A DNA stretch of 64,000 nt from Granulicella sibirica (GCF_004115155.1 NZ_RDSM01000003.1:1054001-1118000), one strand, 5' to 3'. Counted from the stretch's first letter, positions 38,009-47,119 are shown. Notes: a model not told the origin generated them from the sequence alone. A program made the numbers and translations.

Positions 38009-39198
38009 TGGCCGCTCAGGACTCACCCAACCAAACGTCGCTTCCTCGCCGTCTCATCGTCGGCAGCCTTGTCGCAATCGCAATTCTGGCCCTCGCCGTG
38101 TGGTTCATCGCGCCCGGTAGTGTCAGCACCAATGATGCGCAGATCGATGGCCATATCCATCCGTTGAACGCCCGTGTGTCGGGAACAATCGTATGGGTGA
38201 ATCCGATCGTGGATGATACTCATTTCGTCAAAGCAGGTACAGTTCTGGCGAGACTTGACTCAAATGACTACGAACCCACGGTCGACCGACTTCAAGGCGA
38301 TGTCCAGTCGACAGAAGCCCAGTTGAGTTCGGCCAAGCTGAACGTTGACATCTCAGAAGCGACCTCGGTCAGCCGGCTCTCTGTTGCAAAGGCGGCTGTC
38401 GACGAAGCGCAGGCCGAAAAAGACACCGCCGAGGCGCAATCTCTAGCTGCTGCAGCTGCAGTAACGCAAAGCAATGCTGTGTTCAAAAGGGCAGAGGACG
38501 ACCGCAAACGATACCTCGCGTTGTTTGAGAGCCACGAGATCTCCCAATCCGAATACGATCAGAGGGCGACCGAGGCGGCGACGGCCGAAGCCCAGTTAAG
38601 GGCTGCGGAGGCTAATCTGTCGGCCGCCCGCCAGCATATCGCTTCGGCAGCCCAACGCATTACGGAGAGAAAAAGTGATGTTTTGGCGGCGCAGACTGCG
38701 CCGCAACAGATTGCATCCGCTCGGGCAAACGTGTTGCGCGTCAACGGAGATCTCAGAAAGACGAAGGCGTCGTTGAAGGATGCGGTGCTCAATTTGAGCT
38801 ATACCGAGATTGTCGCGCCCGTCGACGGAGTGATCGGACGTAAACAAATAGAGGTCGGCCAGAGGATCTCGGCCGGCAGTCTTATTCTCACCCTCACACC
38901 CCCCGATGAGATCTGGGCGATCGCAAATTTCAAAGAGACGCAGCTTCAACGTATGAAAATAGGGCAGACTGCAACAATCCACATCGACTCATCTGGTGAA
39001 GACTTGTCCGGAACCGTAGAAAGTCTTGGGGGAGCGACTGGGGCCAAATACGCCTTGCTCCCGCCGGAAAATGCCACGGGCAACTACGTAAAAGTTGTGC
39101 AGCGAGTGCCGGTGCGGGTCCGAATATCGAGTGGGAGGCAGCGAACCTCGTTAGTTCCCGGAATGTCCATTGAAGTTCGCGTGGATACCCGTCTTTGA
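38008..39198 (+). CDS. HlyD/EmrA-type membrane-fusion adaptor
   Basis: A 396-residue adaptor. One N-terminal membrane segment (IVGSLVAIAILALAVWFIA), the lipoyl half-motif (TNDAQIDGHIHPLNARVSG), a long alpha hairpin rich in Ala and Gln (about residues 90-250), and the returning barrel (NLSYTEIVAPVDGVIG). It links the TolC-type channel to an inner-membrane pump, presumably the MFS protein at 31152, as no pump gene follows here. Confidence 0.9.
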   Translation: MAAQDSPNQTSLPRRLIVGSLVAIAILALAVWFIAPGSVSTNDAQIDGHIHPLNARVSGTIVWVNPIVDDTHFVKAGTVLARLDSNDYEPTVDRLQGDVQSTEAQLSSAKLNVDISEATSVSRLSVAKAAVDEAQAEKDTAEAQSLAAAAAVTQSNAVFKRAEDDRKRYLALFESHEISQSEYDQRATEAATAEAQLRAAEANLSAARQHIASAAQRITERKSDVLAAQTAPQQIASARANVLRVNGDLRKTKASLKDAVLNLSYTEIVAPVDGVIGRKQIEVGQRISAGSLILTLTPPDEIWAIANFKETQLQRMKIGQTATIHIDSSGEDLSGTVESLGGATGAKYALLPPENATGNYVKVVQRVPVRVRISSGRQRTSLVPGMSIEVRVDTRL

Positions 39199-39207
39199 AC
39201 GACCAAG

Positions 39208-39876
39208 TCAGGCGCTTCGCTTGGCCTTTGAGGACTTTTTGGTGGCGGCCTTTCGAGCAGCGATCGTGGACGTCGCGACCTTACGGCTGGCCGATTTCTT
39301 GCTTACGGTCTTGGAGGTTGGCACCTTTTTCGCGGATTTAGCCGTAGCCGCGGATTTGGCGAGGCGTGCCGGCGAAAGCTTCTTCGCAGCGTAAAACGCA
39401 GCAGCGTTGGCTTCCCGCTCGGCCCTCCATGCTTCACTCATCACCGACGTCGTGTTCGCGAAGCTGAAGGATTCGCCGGTCGGGTTATGCCATGTTCCGT
39501 CAATCGCCTTCCCGGTCCTCTTATCCGTTATCGCGACGGCTGCCGCCCCCTTGCCGTCGGACCCCCCCCAACGCAGATCCCAATTGCGAAGAGAGAGGAT
39601 GACGGCGTCCAGATCTCTTCCTTTATCCGTCGCGAAGTATTCATGTCGAAGCGGCCGAGCGCTGTAGACCCTTCGCTCAATGATCTTGTCTTCTTCAAGG
39701 CGCTTGAGGCGGTTGGCGAGAAGGTGAGATGACATTCCCGTCTGCGCCTGGATCTCTTCGAACCGACGCACCTTAAGGCTAATTTCCCGCATGATAAGCA
39801 ACGTCCAACGGTCTCCAACTACGGAGAGAGAACGCGCTATGTTGCAAAAACTCTCGGAAGTGCTTCCCCAGCTCAT
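39208..39876 (-). CDS. HxlR-family regulator with Lys/Ala-rich tail
   Basis: A 222-residue protein. Residues 8-100 are the HxlR winged helix (CNIARSLSVVGDRWTLLIM, then LKRLEEDKIIERRVY and RHEYFATDKGRDL), with the N-terminal Cys (C11) that many HxlR proteins use for redox or electrophile sensing. After residue 165 comes a tail of Lys, Ala and Ser (SKKSASRKVA, KAATKKSSKAKRS), much like bacterial histone H1-like tails and unusual for HxlR. It ends 9 bases from the converging emrA-type gene. It is my best candidate for the regulator of the CTTCA-TGAAG sites; this is inference. Confidence 0.85.
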   Translation of the reverse strand: MSWGSTSESFCNIARSLSVVGDRWTLLIMREISLKVRRFEEIQAQTGMSSHLLANRLKRLEEDKIIERRVYSARPLRHEYFATDKGRDLDAVILSLRNWDLRWGGSDGKGAAAVAITDKRTGKAIDGTWHNPTGESFSFANTTSVMSEAWRAEREANAAAFYAAKKLSPARLAKSAATAKSAKKVPTSKTVSKKSASRKVATSTIAARKAATKKSSKAKRSA

Positions 39877-40147
39877 TGATAGCCCTCTGTTGGGAAGCTT
39901 GCGCGGACGAGCATCTTCCTTTTAAGCAGTTCCCTCCTTTTAGTATACTTCCGCCCCCTCTTTCGGGGGGGCGAAGGCTTTTCGAAGGCAAGGATTGGCA
40001 CCGGATAGTGCAGGCTGCACGGAGGCGACTTGGCTAACAGAAGGAAGGGGTTCAGGTATTCATTGCGTATGAAAGATTGCCGTAATGCGGCAGGATCATT
40101 TAAATTGCGCTCCGGCATACGGCAAGCGCATCCTCTATAGTGTGACT

Positions 40148-40621
40148 GTGCCTTCCAAAAAAAGAGACACTAAGAAAGCCAAGTTAGGAGAGTCTTCGGC
40201 AACCTCGAAGGACCACTTGGAAGCGAGGCGTTTTGCAAATAGCCTCCGACAGATCATCGACAGGCACGCTCTGCTGATCATGCGGGAACTGAGCATGAAT
40301 GTAAGGCGATTCCAGGATATCGATGCCCAAACTAAAATCGGGTCTCCTCTACTCAGTTCACGATTGAGGCGACTTTAACGCGATGGCATTATCGAGCGTC
40401 GCTTGTACAGTGAGCACCCCCTGCGCTACGAATATTTTGCAACAGCAAAGGGAAGGGACCTCGACGCTGTCCTTTTTGCAGCCGGGAACTGGAACATCAA
40501 GTGGGGTGATCTGGTGGACCCATCTTTCACTATCTATCAGAAGACATCGGGGAAAAGACTCAGCGCATATCCGCGCAACAACAACGCCCTTCCGAAGAGC
40601 TCTGAAGAGTCTGACAGATAA
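40148..40621 (+). pseudogene. HxlR-family regulator, nonsense mutation
   Basis: The frame encodes an HxlR protein (ANSLRQIIDRHALLIMREL, LLSSRLRRL) that stops at TAA 40376-40378. The same frame then goes on as RDGIIERRLYSEHPLRYEYF to 40621. The intact relative at 39208 has LEEDKIIERR here, so the TAA most likely replaced a Glu codon. The sensing Cys of the relative is also missing. A GTG start at 40148 is likely. Non-functional unless read through. Confidence 0.75.
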
Positions 40622-40672
40622 AAAGACGCTTTGCGGCACTTTTGGGCAGATTAGCGCCCCCCCGAAAGAAGG

Positions 40673-40708
40673 TTGACGCCGGTTACGCGAAAACTTCATA
40701 ATTTGAAG
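40673..40708 (+). promoter_or_regulatory. promoter with CTTCA-TGAAG operator, site 4
   Basis: TTGACG (40673) - 18 bp - CATAAT (40697), with CTTCATAATTTGAAG at 40694-40708 over the -10. It drives the aldehyde dehydrogenase at 40826. Confidence 0.7.
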
Positions 40709-40825
40709 TAACAGTAGCCGAGCGTTGCGGCGAGATGCACAACAGCAGCCATCATCTCGGATTTTGGCGTTCTCCCTTGGATCGTCTGGTTAAATTCACC
40801 TAGACCGCCCTTGAAAGATGTTCAT

Positions 40826-42190
40826 ATGACGTATCAATCGATCAACCCCAGCACCGAAGAGATCCTCGCCACCTTTGATAGCCACACAGACCATGAACTC
40901 GAGGCAATCATAACCACAGCCCACGAGACTTATCATGTCTGGCGGTCAAAGCCGATTGCGGAACGGGCCTCATTGATCTCTCGGGCCGCCGAGATCCTGC
41001 GACAAGATAGGGAGCTATTTGCCTCGTTTGCCACACAAGAGATGGGCAAGCTTCATGGCGAAGCTCTTGTTGAGGTTGACCTCTGCGCGGATATTTTGGA
41101 TTACTACGCGACGAATGCTGTGTCCTTTCTCTCTCCTAAGAAGATTGAAGTTGCCAATGTAGAGGCGATCGTGGAGACGGAGCCGCTGGGTGTTCTGTTT
41201 TGCGTTGAGCCCTGGAACTTTCCCTACTACCAGCTAGCCCGCGTCGCAGGTCCGAATTTGATGGCGGGAAACACCCTGATCGTCAAACATTCGCCGAACG
41301 TTCCCCAATGCGCGCTCGCCTTCGAAAAACTATTCATTGACGCAGGCGCTCCTCTTGGTACTTATTCGAATGTTTTCCTGTCGAACGAACAGGCCGCCTC
41401 GGCGATCTCAGATGCACGCGTGCGAGGGGTGGCTCTCACGGGCAGTGAGCGGGCGGGTTCCGCAGTCGCTGCCGAAGCCGGGAAGGCGCTCAAGAAAAGC
41501 ACAATGGAGCTGGGCGGAAGCGATGCCTTCATCGTCCTTGAGGACGCAGATCTCAATCAGGCGATTGAATGGGCGATCAAAGGCCGATTTCATAATGCTG
41601 GGCAGTCGTGCATCGCAGCCAAGAGATTCGTCTTGGTTGATGACATTGCGGCAGAGTTTCTCTATCGCTTCACTTCGGCGGCCATGAAGCTGAGAGTTGG
41701 CGATGCATCAGATGCATCCAGTTCCATGGCCCCTCTCTGCTCAAAGGCTGCATTGGACCAAGTGGAACATCAAATCAAGGATGCCGTGGCCGCGGGAGCC
41801 GTCATTGCACTCGGAGGAAAACGAGTAGATCGCCCTGGATTTTTCCTTGAACCGACGATCCTGACCAACGTTGGCCCTGATAATCCGGCCTACACTCAAG
41901 AGTTTTTCGCACCTGTAGCGCTCGTCTTCCAGGTCGCAGATGAAGCCGAGGCTATTCGCCTGGCCAACGACTCTCCGTACGGATTGGGCGGTTCCGTTTT
42001 TACACGCGATGTCGAGCGCGCTAAGCGTGTCGCCCGGGCCCTGGATACGGGGATGGTTTACATCAACCAGATCCCAATGTCGGCTCCCGAGTTACCGTTT
42101 GGCGGCGTAAAGAATTCTGGTTTTGGCCGCGAACTCTCTGATTTAGGTATCGGCGAATTCGTCAACAGGAAGTTGATTCGAGTTCATTAG
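40826..42190 (+). CDS. NAD(P)-dependent succinate-semialdehyde-type dehydrogenase
   Basis: A 454-residue aldehyde dehydrogenase of the GabD/SSADH group, oxidising an aldehyde to its acid. PWNFPYYQLARVAGPNLMAGN binds cofactor, MELGGSD holds the general-base Glu, and C262 (NAGQSCIAAKR) is the nucleophile. It starts at ATG 40826; a TTG 15 bases earlier is less likely. Driven by the CTTCA-TGAAG promoter at 40673 and followed 63 bases later by the second cNMP-reductase fusion. Confidence 0.9.
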   Translation: MTYQSINPSTEEILATFDSHTDHELEAIITTAHETYHVWRSKPIAERASLISRAAEILRQDRELFASFATQEMGKLHGEALVEVDLCADILDYYATNAVSFLSPKKIEVANVEAIVETEPLGVLFCVEPWNFPYYQLARVAGPNLMAGNTLIVKHSPNVPQCALAFEKLFIDAGAPLGTYSNVFLSNEQAASAISDARVRGVALTGSERAGSAVAAEAGKALKKSTMELGGSDAFIVLEDADLNQAIEWAIKGRFHNAGQSCIAAKRFVLVDDIAAEFLYRFTSAAMKLRVGDASDASSSMAPLCSKAALDQVEHQIKDAVAAGAVIALGGKRVDRPGFFLEPTILTNVGPDNPAYTQEFFAPVALVFQVADEAEAIRLANDSPYGLGGSVFTRDVERAKRVARALDTGMVYINQIPMSAPELPFGGVKNSGFGRELSDLGIGEFVNRKLIRVH

Positions 42191-42253
42191 CAATTTCGGT
42201 CTCGCGTAAGGGGCCTGTGATTTTGAACGATCAACCGAATTGGAGGTGTTTAC

Positions 42254-43885
42254 ATGATTAGCGCAGGAGATCTTGTTAAGGTTCCTTTGTTTGACTGTCT
42301 CAGCGAATCTCAACGCGAGAGGCTTGCAGCGAATGTGGCGGAACTTAATGTCGAGGCTGGTGAGTGGATCATTCGAGAGGGCGAGACTCCGTCCTTCCTG
42401 GTTCTGCTTGAAGGTGCGGTCGACGTTGAAAAGGAGTACGGCGGAGCAAGCAAGGTTAGAGGTAGTTACAAGCCCGGGGATTTTTATGGGGAAACTCCTA
42501 TACTTCTGGATGCACCTACTATCGCTTCGCTCCGTGCTACCGAACCCTCTCGCTTGGTGCGGCTCGACCGTAATCAATTCAAGGAGCTGATCGATTCGTC
42601 GCCGAAGTGCACAAATCTAGTTGTGCAGACCATGACGAAGCGGTTGGCGTCCATCCGCGAATACATGCGCGAGAACAATCCTCTGCGGGTTCTTGTAGTC
42701 GGTTCTCAGTACAACGACGATTGCCGGGAGATCAGGGCGTTTCTCGCGTTGAACCGAATCCCATATGAGTGGGTTGATGGAGAGAAAGATCCCGACAGAA
42801 TTCCGGTTGACAGGCCTGCCAGAGCAGGCGGCGCGTTTGTGGTTGTTGACAACTCTGTCTTTGTCCATGATCCCCTCACGGTGAGAAAAGTTGCCGATGC
42901 ACTAGGCATTGCCACGAAGCCCCACAGGACTGAATACGACGTCGTTGTCATCGGTGGGGGGCCAGCGGGACTAGCGGCCGCTGTATATGGTGCGTCGGAG
43001 GGGCTGAACGTTCTATTGGTAGAGAAGAACGCAACGGGTGGTCAAGCAGGTACTTCGTCGAGGATCGAAAACTATTTGGGCTTTCCGAACGGCATCTCGG
43101 GTGACGAACTTGCCTCTCGGGCTCTCAAACAGGCGACTCGCTTTGGAGCGGATATCGTGATGACGCGCCGGGTTGAGACCTTCTCCCCGTGCGCTTCGGG
43201 ATATACCGTTTCGTTGGAGGGTGATCTCAAAATCGATACAAAAGCAATAGTCATTGCCACCGGAGTACAGTGGCGACGCCTCCAGGCGAAGGGCCTAGAG
43301 GAGTTCACTGGCAAGGGTGTCCTGTACGGTGCCGCGCGAACCGAGGCTCCAACAGTGGTTGGCAAGCATGTGTTCATTGTGGGAGGTGGCAACTCCGCTG
43401 GGCAGGCAGCCATGTTCTTTTCGAGTTACGCGAAAGCGGTAACTCTGCTGATTCGCGGTGCTGGGTTGGAATCCTCGATGTCACAGTACCTGATCGACCA
43501 GCTGGCGAGAAGAGCCAACATCAGCGTTGAGGCCAATACTCAGGTGGCAGCGGTCGGTGGAGGCGAATGTCTCTTGACGATTCAGACTACCCAGGCGGGT
43601 GTCACTCAAGAGCGCGAAGCCGGGGCTCTGTTCGTAATGATCGGCGCCAATGCCGACGCAAAGTGGCTCCCAAGGGAATTACAACGGGACTCAAAAGGTT
43701 TCATTTGTACCGGCCGGGATCTTCGGTCATTTCCTTCAGATCGTGCGCCCTATTCTCTCGAGACAAGTCTCCCCGGCGTGTTTTGCGTCGGAGACGTCCG
43801 AGCGGATTCGATCAAACGAGTGTCAAGTGCAGTAGGGGAGGGAAGCATGGCTATTGCATTCATTCATCAGTTCCTGGCCTGTTAG
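42254..43885 (+). CDS. cNMP-binding / thioredoxin-reductase-like fusion (copy 2)
   Basis: A 543-residue paralogue of the gene at 19113 with the same three parts: CRP-like cyclic-nucleotide domain (GDFYGETPILLD, residues 5-125), glutaredoxin-like middle without CxxC (RVLVVGSQYNDDCREIRAF), and FAD/NAD(P) reductase (GGGPAGLAAAVYG, GGGNSAGQAAMFF, GVFCVGDVRA). CATC is again missing (YGAARTEA). GGAGG stands 8 bases before the ATG. It probably shares the dehydrogenase's promoter at 40673. Confidence 0.87.
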   Translation: MISAGDLVKVPLFDCLSESQRERLAANVAELNVEAGEWIIREGETPSFLVLLEGAVDVEKEYGGASKVRGSYKPGDFYGETPILLDAPTIASLRATEPSRLVRLDRNQFKELIDSSPKCTNLVVQTMTKRLASIREYMRENNPLRVLVVGSQYNDDCREIRAFLALNRIPYEWVDGEKDPDRIPVDRPARAGGAFVVVDNSVFVHDPLTVRKVADALGIATKPHRTEYDVVVIGGGPAGLAAAVYGASEGLNVLLVEKNATGGQAGTSSRIENYLGFPNGISGDELASRALKQATRFGADIVMTRRVETFSPCASGYTVSLEGDLKIDTKAIVIATGVQWRRLQAKGLEEFTGKGVLYGAARTEAPTVVGKHVFIVGGGNSAGQAAMFFSSYAKAVTLLIRGAGLESSMSQYLIDQLARRANISVEANTQVAAVGGGECLLTIQTTQAGVTQEREAGALFVMIGANADAKWLPRELQRDSKGFICTGRDLRSFPSDRAPYSLETSLPGVFCVGDVRADSIKRVSSAVGEGSMAIAFIHQFLAC

Positions 43886-43973
43886 ATGTTCATTGGGATT
43901 TGAGGGAAAACAAATTAGCAAAAGAGGGACGTCTTCAGTGCGATGCTTTGCCGTTAGCTCGGACAGATCGTAG

Positions 43974-44321
43974 TTGCACTGGCTCTCTTCGTCTTATGGG
44001 TGTCTGCCGCGTGCCATCTCGCTCTCTCGTAGAAGGCATGAAGCCTTCAAAACTACATTCGGGGTTTCCGCCCATCATTGGGTCTTAGATAAACGTATCG
44101 AGCACGCGAAGGTCCTGATGAGTCACTCGATGCTCCCTTTGCCGGACGTGGCTTACCAAACGGGATTCTCGAGCCAGTCGACTCTCACACGGGCGTTCCA
44201 ACGACGCGTCGGGGAGAGCCCAGGTCAGTGGCGGAGGAACGCCGGGCCACTATCTGGCCCGACCATGTCGCTCTCATCAGTCCCTATGCAGCACGGTAGT
44301 CGTCATACAAGAACGGTTTAG
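43974..44321 (+). pseudogene. AraC-family regulator remnant
   Basis: Only the C-terminal helix-turn-helix pair is recognisable (AFKTTFGVSAHHWVLDKRIEHAK, LPDVAYQTGFSSQSTLTRAFQRR, ESPGQWRR). The preceding sequence is out of frame and no sensor domain is present. It is a truncated copy, probably silent. Confidence 0.65.
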
Positions 44322-44369
44322 CCCAATACCCGGCGGCCTCCTGTCGATCTCTACGCCAACTCTCTCAAC

Positions 44370-45236
44370 CTAGGGTTTCTCTATGTCACGTGATGTGGGC
44401 GGTATGTGGCGAGGTGTGTAGTCCCCGGATACACCTAACCACGTGTTCGATATGAAAGCGGGATGGTGTTGATGAAGTGCGTGCCCACGCATCTCCGGGT
44501 TGATATGTGATTTCAGAACCTGAACATCGTCGTAGTCTCCGCCATTTTGCATAATGAACGGGATTGGATCCGCGTCCGCCATGTTGAGCACTCGCTCCAG
44601 GTAGTGCTCTGTCAGCGCCTCTACTGTTGACGGATCGACCCTGCCAACTTCATAGAAGATTGTGGGCGGAACAACATCAAATCCAGGGTAGTACAGGACA
44701 CCATGATGAATCGGCCACAACAGATCATCGATGCTCCCATTAACTCCGCGGGGACCATAGTGAGCCATCCGACCGCCCACCATCATCGCGACCATGGCAC
44801 GTTTGCCTTTCATGATTCCTTCACCAAACCGGTCTCCCCAATGGCCGCCGCCATGCTTGCCCCGGCCATAGGCGAAGCCGAAAGCATACACCCGGTCGAA
44901 CCACCCTTTGAGGATTGCCGGCATACCATACCACCAAAGAGGAAACTGTAGGATCACGGCATCGGCCCACAGTAGTTTCCTTTGCTCCTCCGTAATATCA
45001 GAAGACTGTTTCCCTTCTGCGTAAGCCTCTCGAGACGCCTTCGAGTAATAGAGAGTCTCGTTTGGATCGTTCTCAGGAAAGTCGTCTCTGTCTGCCACAG
45101 CTTTCCAGCCCATGGCATATAAATCGGAAACAATCACTTCATGACCAGCAGCCTCAAGCGACTCAACCGCACGGTCCTTCAGGTAGCCGGAGAATGATTT
45201 TGGTTCGGGGTGGGCATAGACGATCAGGTAATTCAT
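44370..45236 (-). CDS. NAD(P)H:quinone reductase, KefF/MdaB/NQO1-like
   Basis: A 288-residue flavodoxin-fold protein from ATG 45236 (GGAGC upstream). MNYLIVYAHPEPKSFSGYLKD is the FMN/FAD phosphate loop, and VILQFPLWWYGMPAILKGWFDRV is the hallmark of this reductase family. It is longer than KefF or MdaB, with about 80 extra C-terminal residues. It likely does two-electron quinone reduction. It is downstream of a DJ-1-type gene across a hairpin at 45292. Confidence 0.87.
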   Translation of the reverse strand: MNYLIVYAHPEPKSFSGYLKDRAVESLEAAGHEVIVSDLYAMGWKAVADRDDFPENDPNETLYYSKASREAYAEGKQSSDITEEQRKLLWADAVILQFPLWWYGMPAILKGWFDRVYAFGFAYGRGKHGGGHWGDRFGEGIMKGKRAMVAMMVGGRMAHYGPRGVNGSIDDLLWPIHHGVLYYPGFDVVPPTIFYEVGRVDPSTVEALTEHYLERVLNMADADPIPFIMQNGGDYDDVQVLKSHINPEMRGHALHQHHPAFISNTWLGVSGDYTPRHIPPTSRDIEKP

Positions 45237-45291
45237 CGCGGCTCCTTGCATTGCGCGTCGAGTGGTTGGGGTGCGACTTCAAGGGCGGTGG

Positions 45292-45319
45292 GGCATCGTG
45301 CATGAGAGCACACGATGCC
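45292..45319 (-). other. hairpin between DJ-1-type and quinone reductase genes
   Basis: GGCATCGTG and CACGATGCC form a perfect 9-bp stem with a 10-base loop, between two minus-strand genes. No T run follows, so it may attenuate or stabilise the mRNA rather than terminate. Confidence 0.45.
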
Positions 45320-45341
45320 GTTTCAGCATTGAGCTGCGGGC

Positions 45342-46031
45342 TCACTTCGCGATGTGTACGGGATTGTGTCCTGTCAAGAGGTGATGAAAGGCTAAAGTGT
45401 ATTCCGAAGCAGATTGCTGATTCTGTCCCGTAATCATTCTGCCGTCTACCTGGACCCGAACACCCCATGGCTCCACATGGCTGAACGTGGCGCCAACCTT
45501 CTCTAACACCGGTTGAGGATAGTTCGGAATGAAGTCTTTGCCGTAGAGCTTTTCCGCCTCCAAATCCTCCGCCAGCGAGAATCCCGTGACCTGGCGCCCG
45601 TTGATTCGGTTTGGGGTGTTGCCAAGAGCAATCACTCCGTGACAGATGGCGCCCACAAGCTGGCCCTTTGCGAAGAAGTGTTCGAGTACGCGGCCTACTT
45701 GTTCACTCGGGAAGAGATCTACTGCAGCACCGATCCCACCAACTACGTGAACAGCGTCATACGCGTCCAAATCGAGAGACGAAAGAGTCAGTGTGTTCTC
45801 CACTTTGGCTACCAAGGTCTTGTCGGAGAGGAATCCCTTGCTCATGAGATCATTCGGCTCCCACGACTTCGCAAAGTATGGATCGCTCTCCGCCGCCTTC
45901 GTGGTGGCTCCTCCTTTCAGGCTAGCAATGTCTATATCGATGCCGCGTTCGCTAAGAAGAAAGTAGGGATGGGTGAGTTCAGAGAGCCAGTAGCCAAGTC
46001 TTGCGTTGGTAATGATGAAGAGGACTTTCAT
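45342..46031 (-). CDS. DJ-1/PfpI-family protein (copy 1)
   Basis: A 229-residue protein from ATG 46031, with AGGAGA before it. The upstream in-frame extension is translated debris of an MDR gene. YDAVHVVGGIGAAVDLFPS and LVGAICHGVIAL give the nucleophile-elbow Cys and the conserved His of DJ-1/PfpI/Hsp31-type glyoxalase or deglycase proteins. A paralogue lies at 47334; the pair flanks an SDR gene. It acts probably on reactive carbonyls. Confidence 0.87.
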   Translation of the reverse strand: MKVLFIITNARLGYWLSELTHPYFLLSERGIDIDIASLKGGATTKAAESDPYFAKSWEPNDLMSKGFLSDKTLVAKVENTLTLSSLDLDAYDAVHVVGGIGAAVDLFPSEQVGRVLEHFFAKGQLVGAICHGVIALGNTPNRINGRQVTGFSLAEDLEAEKLYGKDFIPNYPQPVLEKVGATFSHVEPWGVRVQVDGRMITGQNQQSASEYTLAFHHLLTGHNPVHIAK

Positions 46032-46086
46032 GATTTCTCCTGTGTCTGTTGATTGATTGTTTGGCATGGACAAAAGGCTTCGCTTG

Positions 46087-46290
46087 CTAGGACGACGCCG
46101 TCCAGGGCTCGAGAACAACCTTGCCCGTCGTCTTGCGGCGTTCAGGAAGACCATGGGCCTCGACCACTTTGACAGCCTTCCGTTCAATACGTGGTCGACG
46201 ATCTCCTCCAGGCCCTGCCGGATCATCTCAGGTCGCTGAAAATACCCTCCGATATAGAAGCCGACGATCGACTGGTTGGCACCACAACGT
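46087..46290 (-). pseudogene. C-terminal remnant of an MDR quinone reductase
   Basis: Minus-strand frames show IVGFYIGGYFQRPEMIRQGL and LEEIVDHVLNGR, then, after a frameshift near 46170, VVEAHGLPERRKTTGKVVLEP up to a stop at 46087. This is the last 60-70 residues of a medium-chain dehydrogenase/quinone reductase. No N-terminal part is present. Confidence 0.55.
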
Positions 46291-46372
46291 TTTGGTCGTT
46301 ATGTTTTGTCCCATGCCTATCTGTCTCTGCGTCACATCTGACTTTTAATCGGAAGCAGTCGGAGGCCGCCCG

Positions 46373-47119
46373 CTACTCTCCGCCCGCTACCAGAATCAGT
46401 TCACCGCTGATCCAGCGGGCGTCCTCTGAGGCGAGGAACACGACTGGAAGGGCCACATCGTCGGGCTCTCCCATGCGGCCCAGCGGAGTCAGCGCGACGT
46501 AGTGCTTCTGCATCGGACTGTCCGCGAGGCCGCCGGCAATGAAGCCCTCGGTCGTGATCACTCCCGGATTCAAGGAATTGACCCGGATCTTACGGGGTCC
46601 GAGTTCCTTTGAGAGGACCTTCGTGATCGCATCAACGGCAGCCTTACTTGCGGAAGAAATGATGGAGTTGGCGGGGGCCACCGAGTTGACGCGAGAGCCG
46701 ATGTTGATGATGCTTCCTCCTTCCTTTGGAAAGTAGGGGAGGGCAGCCTTCGTCGTGAGAATTAGGCCCAGGACATTGAGGTTGTGTTCGTGATGGTACT
46801 TTTCGGCGGTGAACTGCTCGATGGGGCCGAACGCGTACACTCCGGCGTTGTTGACCAAAATATCGACCCTGCCGTAGACCTCTTTTGTCTTTTCGAACAG
46901 TTTGGCGATCTCCGGTTCATTCGAAACGTCAGCGCCCACTGCTATTGCTTGACCGCCAGCGGCCAAAATGGAAGACACAACCTCGTCGGCGCCTTCCTTG
47001 CTCGTGTGATAGTTCACCACGACCGAAGCTCCTTCGGCTGCTAAGCATCTGGCGGAAGCTGCACCAATTCCTTTTGACGCTCCTGTAACAACGGCGATCT
47101 TGCCTTCCAGCTTCCTCAT
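46373..47119 (-). CDS. short-chain dehydrogenase with altered active site
   Basis: A 248-residue SDR from ATG 47119 (GGAAGG upstream), the usual length. TGASKGIG, NNAG and NIGS are intact, but the residue 13 after the catalytic Ser is Ser, not Tyr: SIISSASKAAV instead of YSASK, with TCT in place of TAT. Without the Tyr the standard proton-relay is lost, so activity is doubtful. It may be a recent mutation or a moonlighting protein. It is divergent from the DJ-1-type gene at 47334 and may share the operator at 47250. Confidence 0.85.
   Translation of the reverse strand: MRKLEGKIAVVTGASKGIGAASARCLAAEGASVVVNYHTSKEGADEVVSSILAAGGQAIAVGADVSNEPEIAKLFEKTKEVYGRVDILVNNAGVYAFGPIEQFTAEKYHHEHNLNVLGLILTTKAALPYFPKEGGSIINIGSRVNSVAPANSIISSASKAAVDAITKVLSKELGPRKIRVNSLNPGVITTEGFIAGGLADSPMQKHYVALTPLGRMGEPDDVALPVVFLASEDARWISGELILVAGGE

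Noticed and set aside
39951..39973. GC-rich hairpin (CGCCCCC...GGGGGCG) upstream of the HxlR gene
   Set aside because: No T run and no gene to terminate; kept only as a curiosity.
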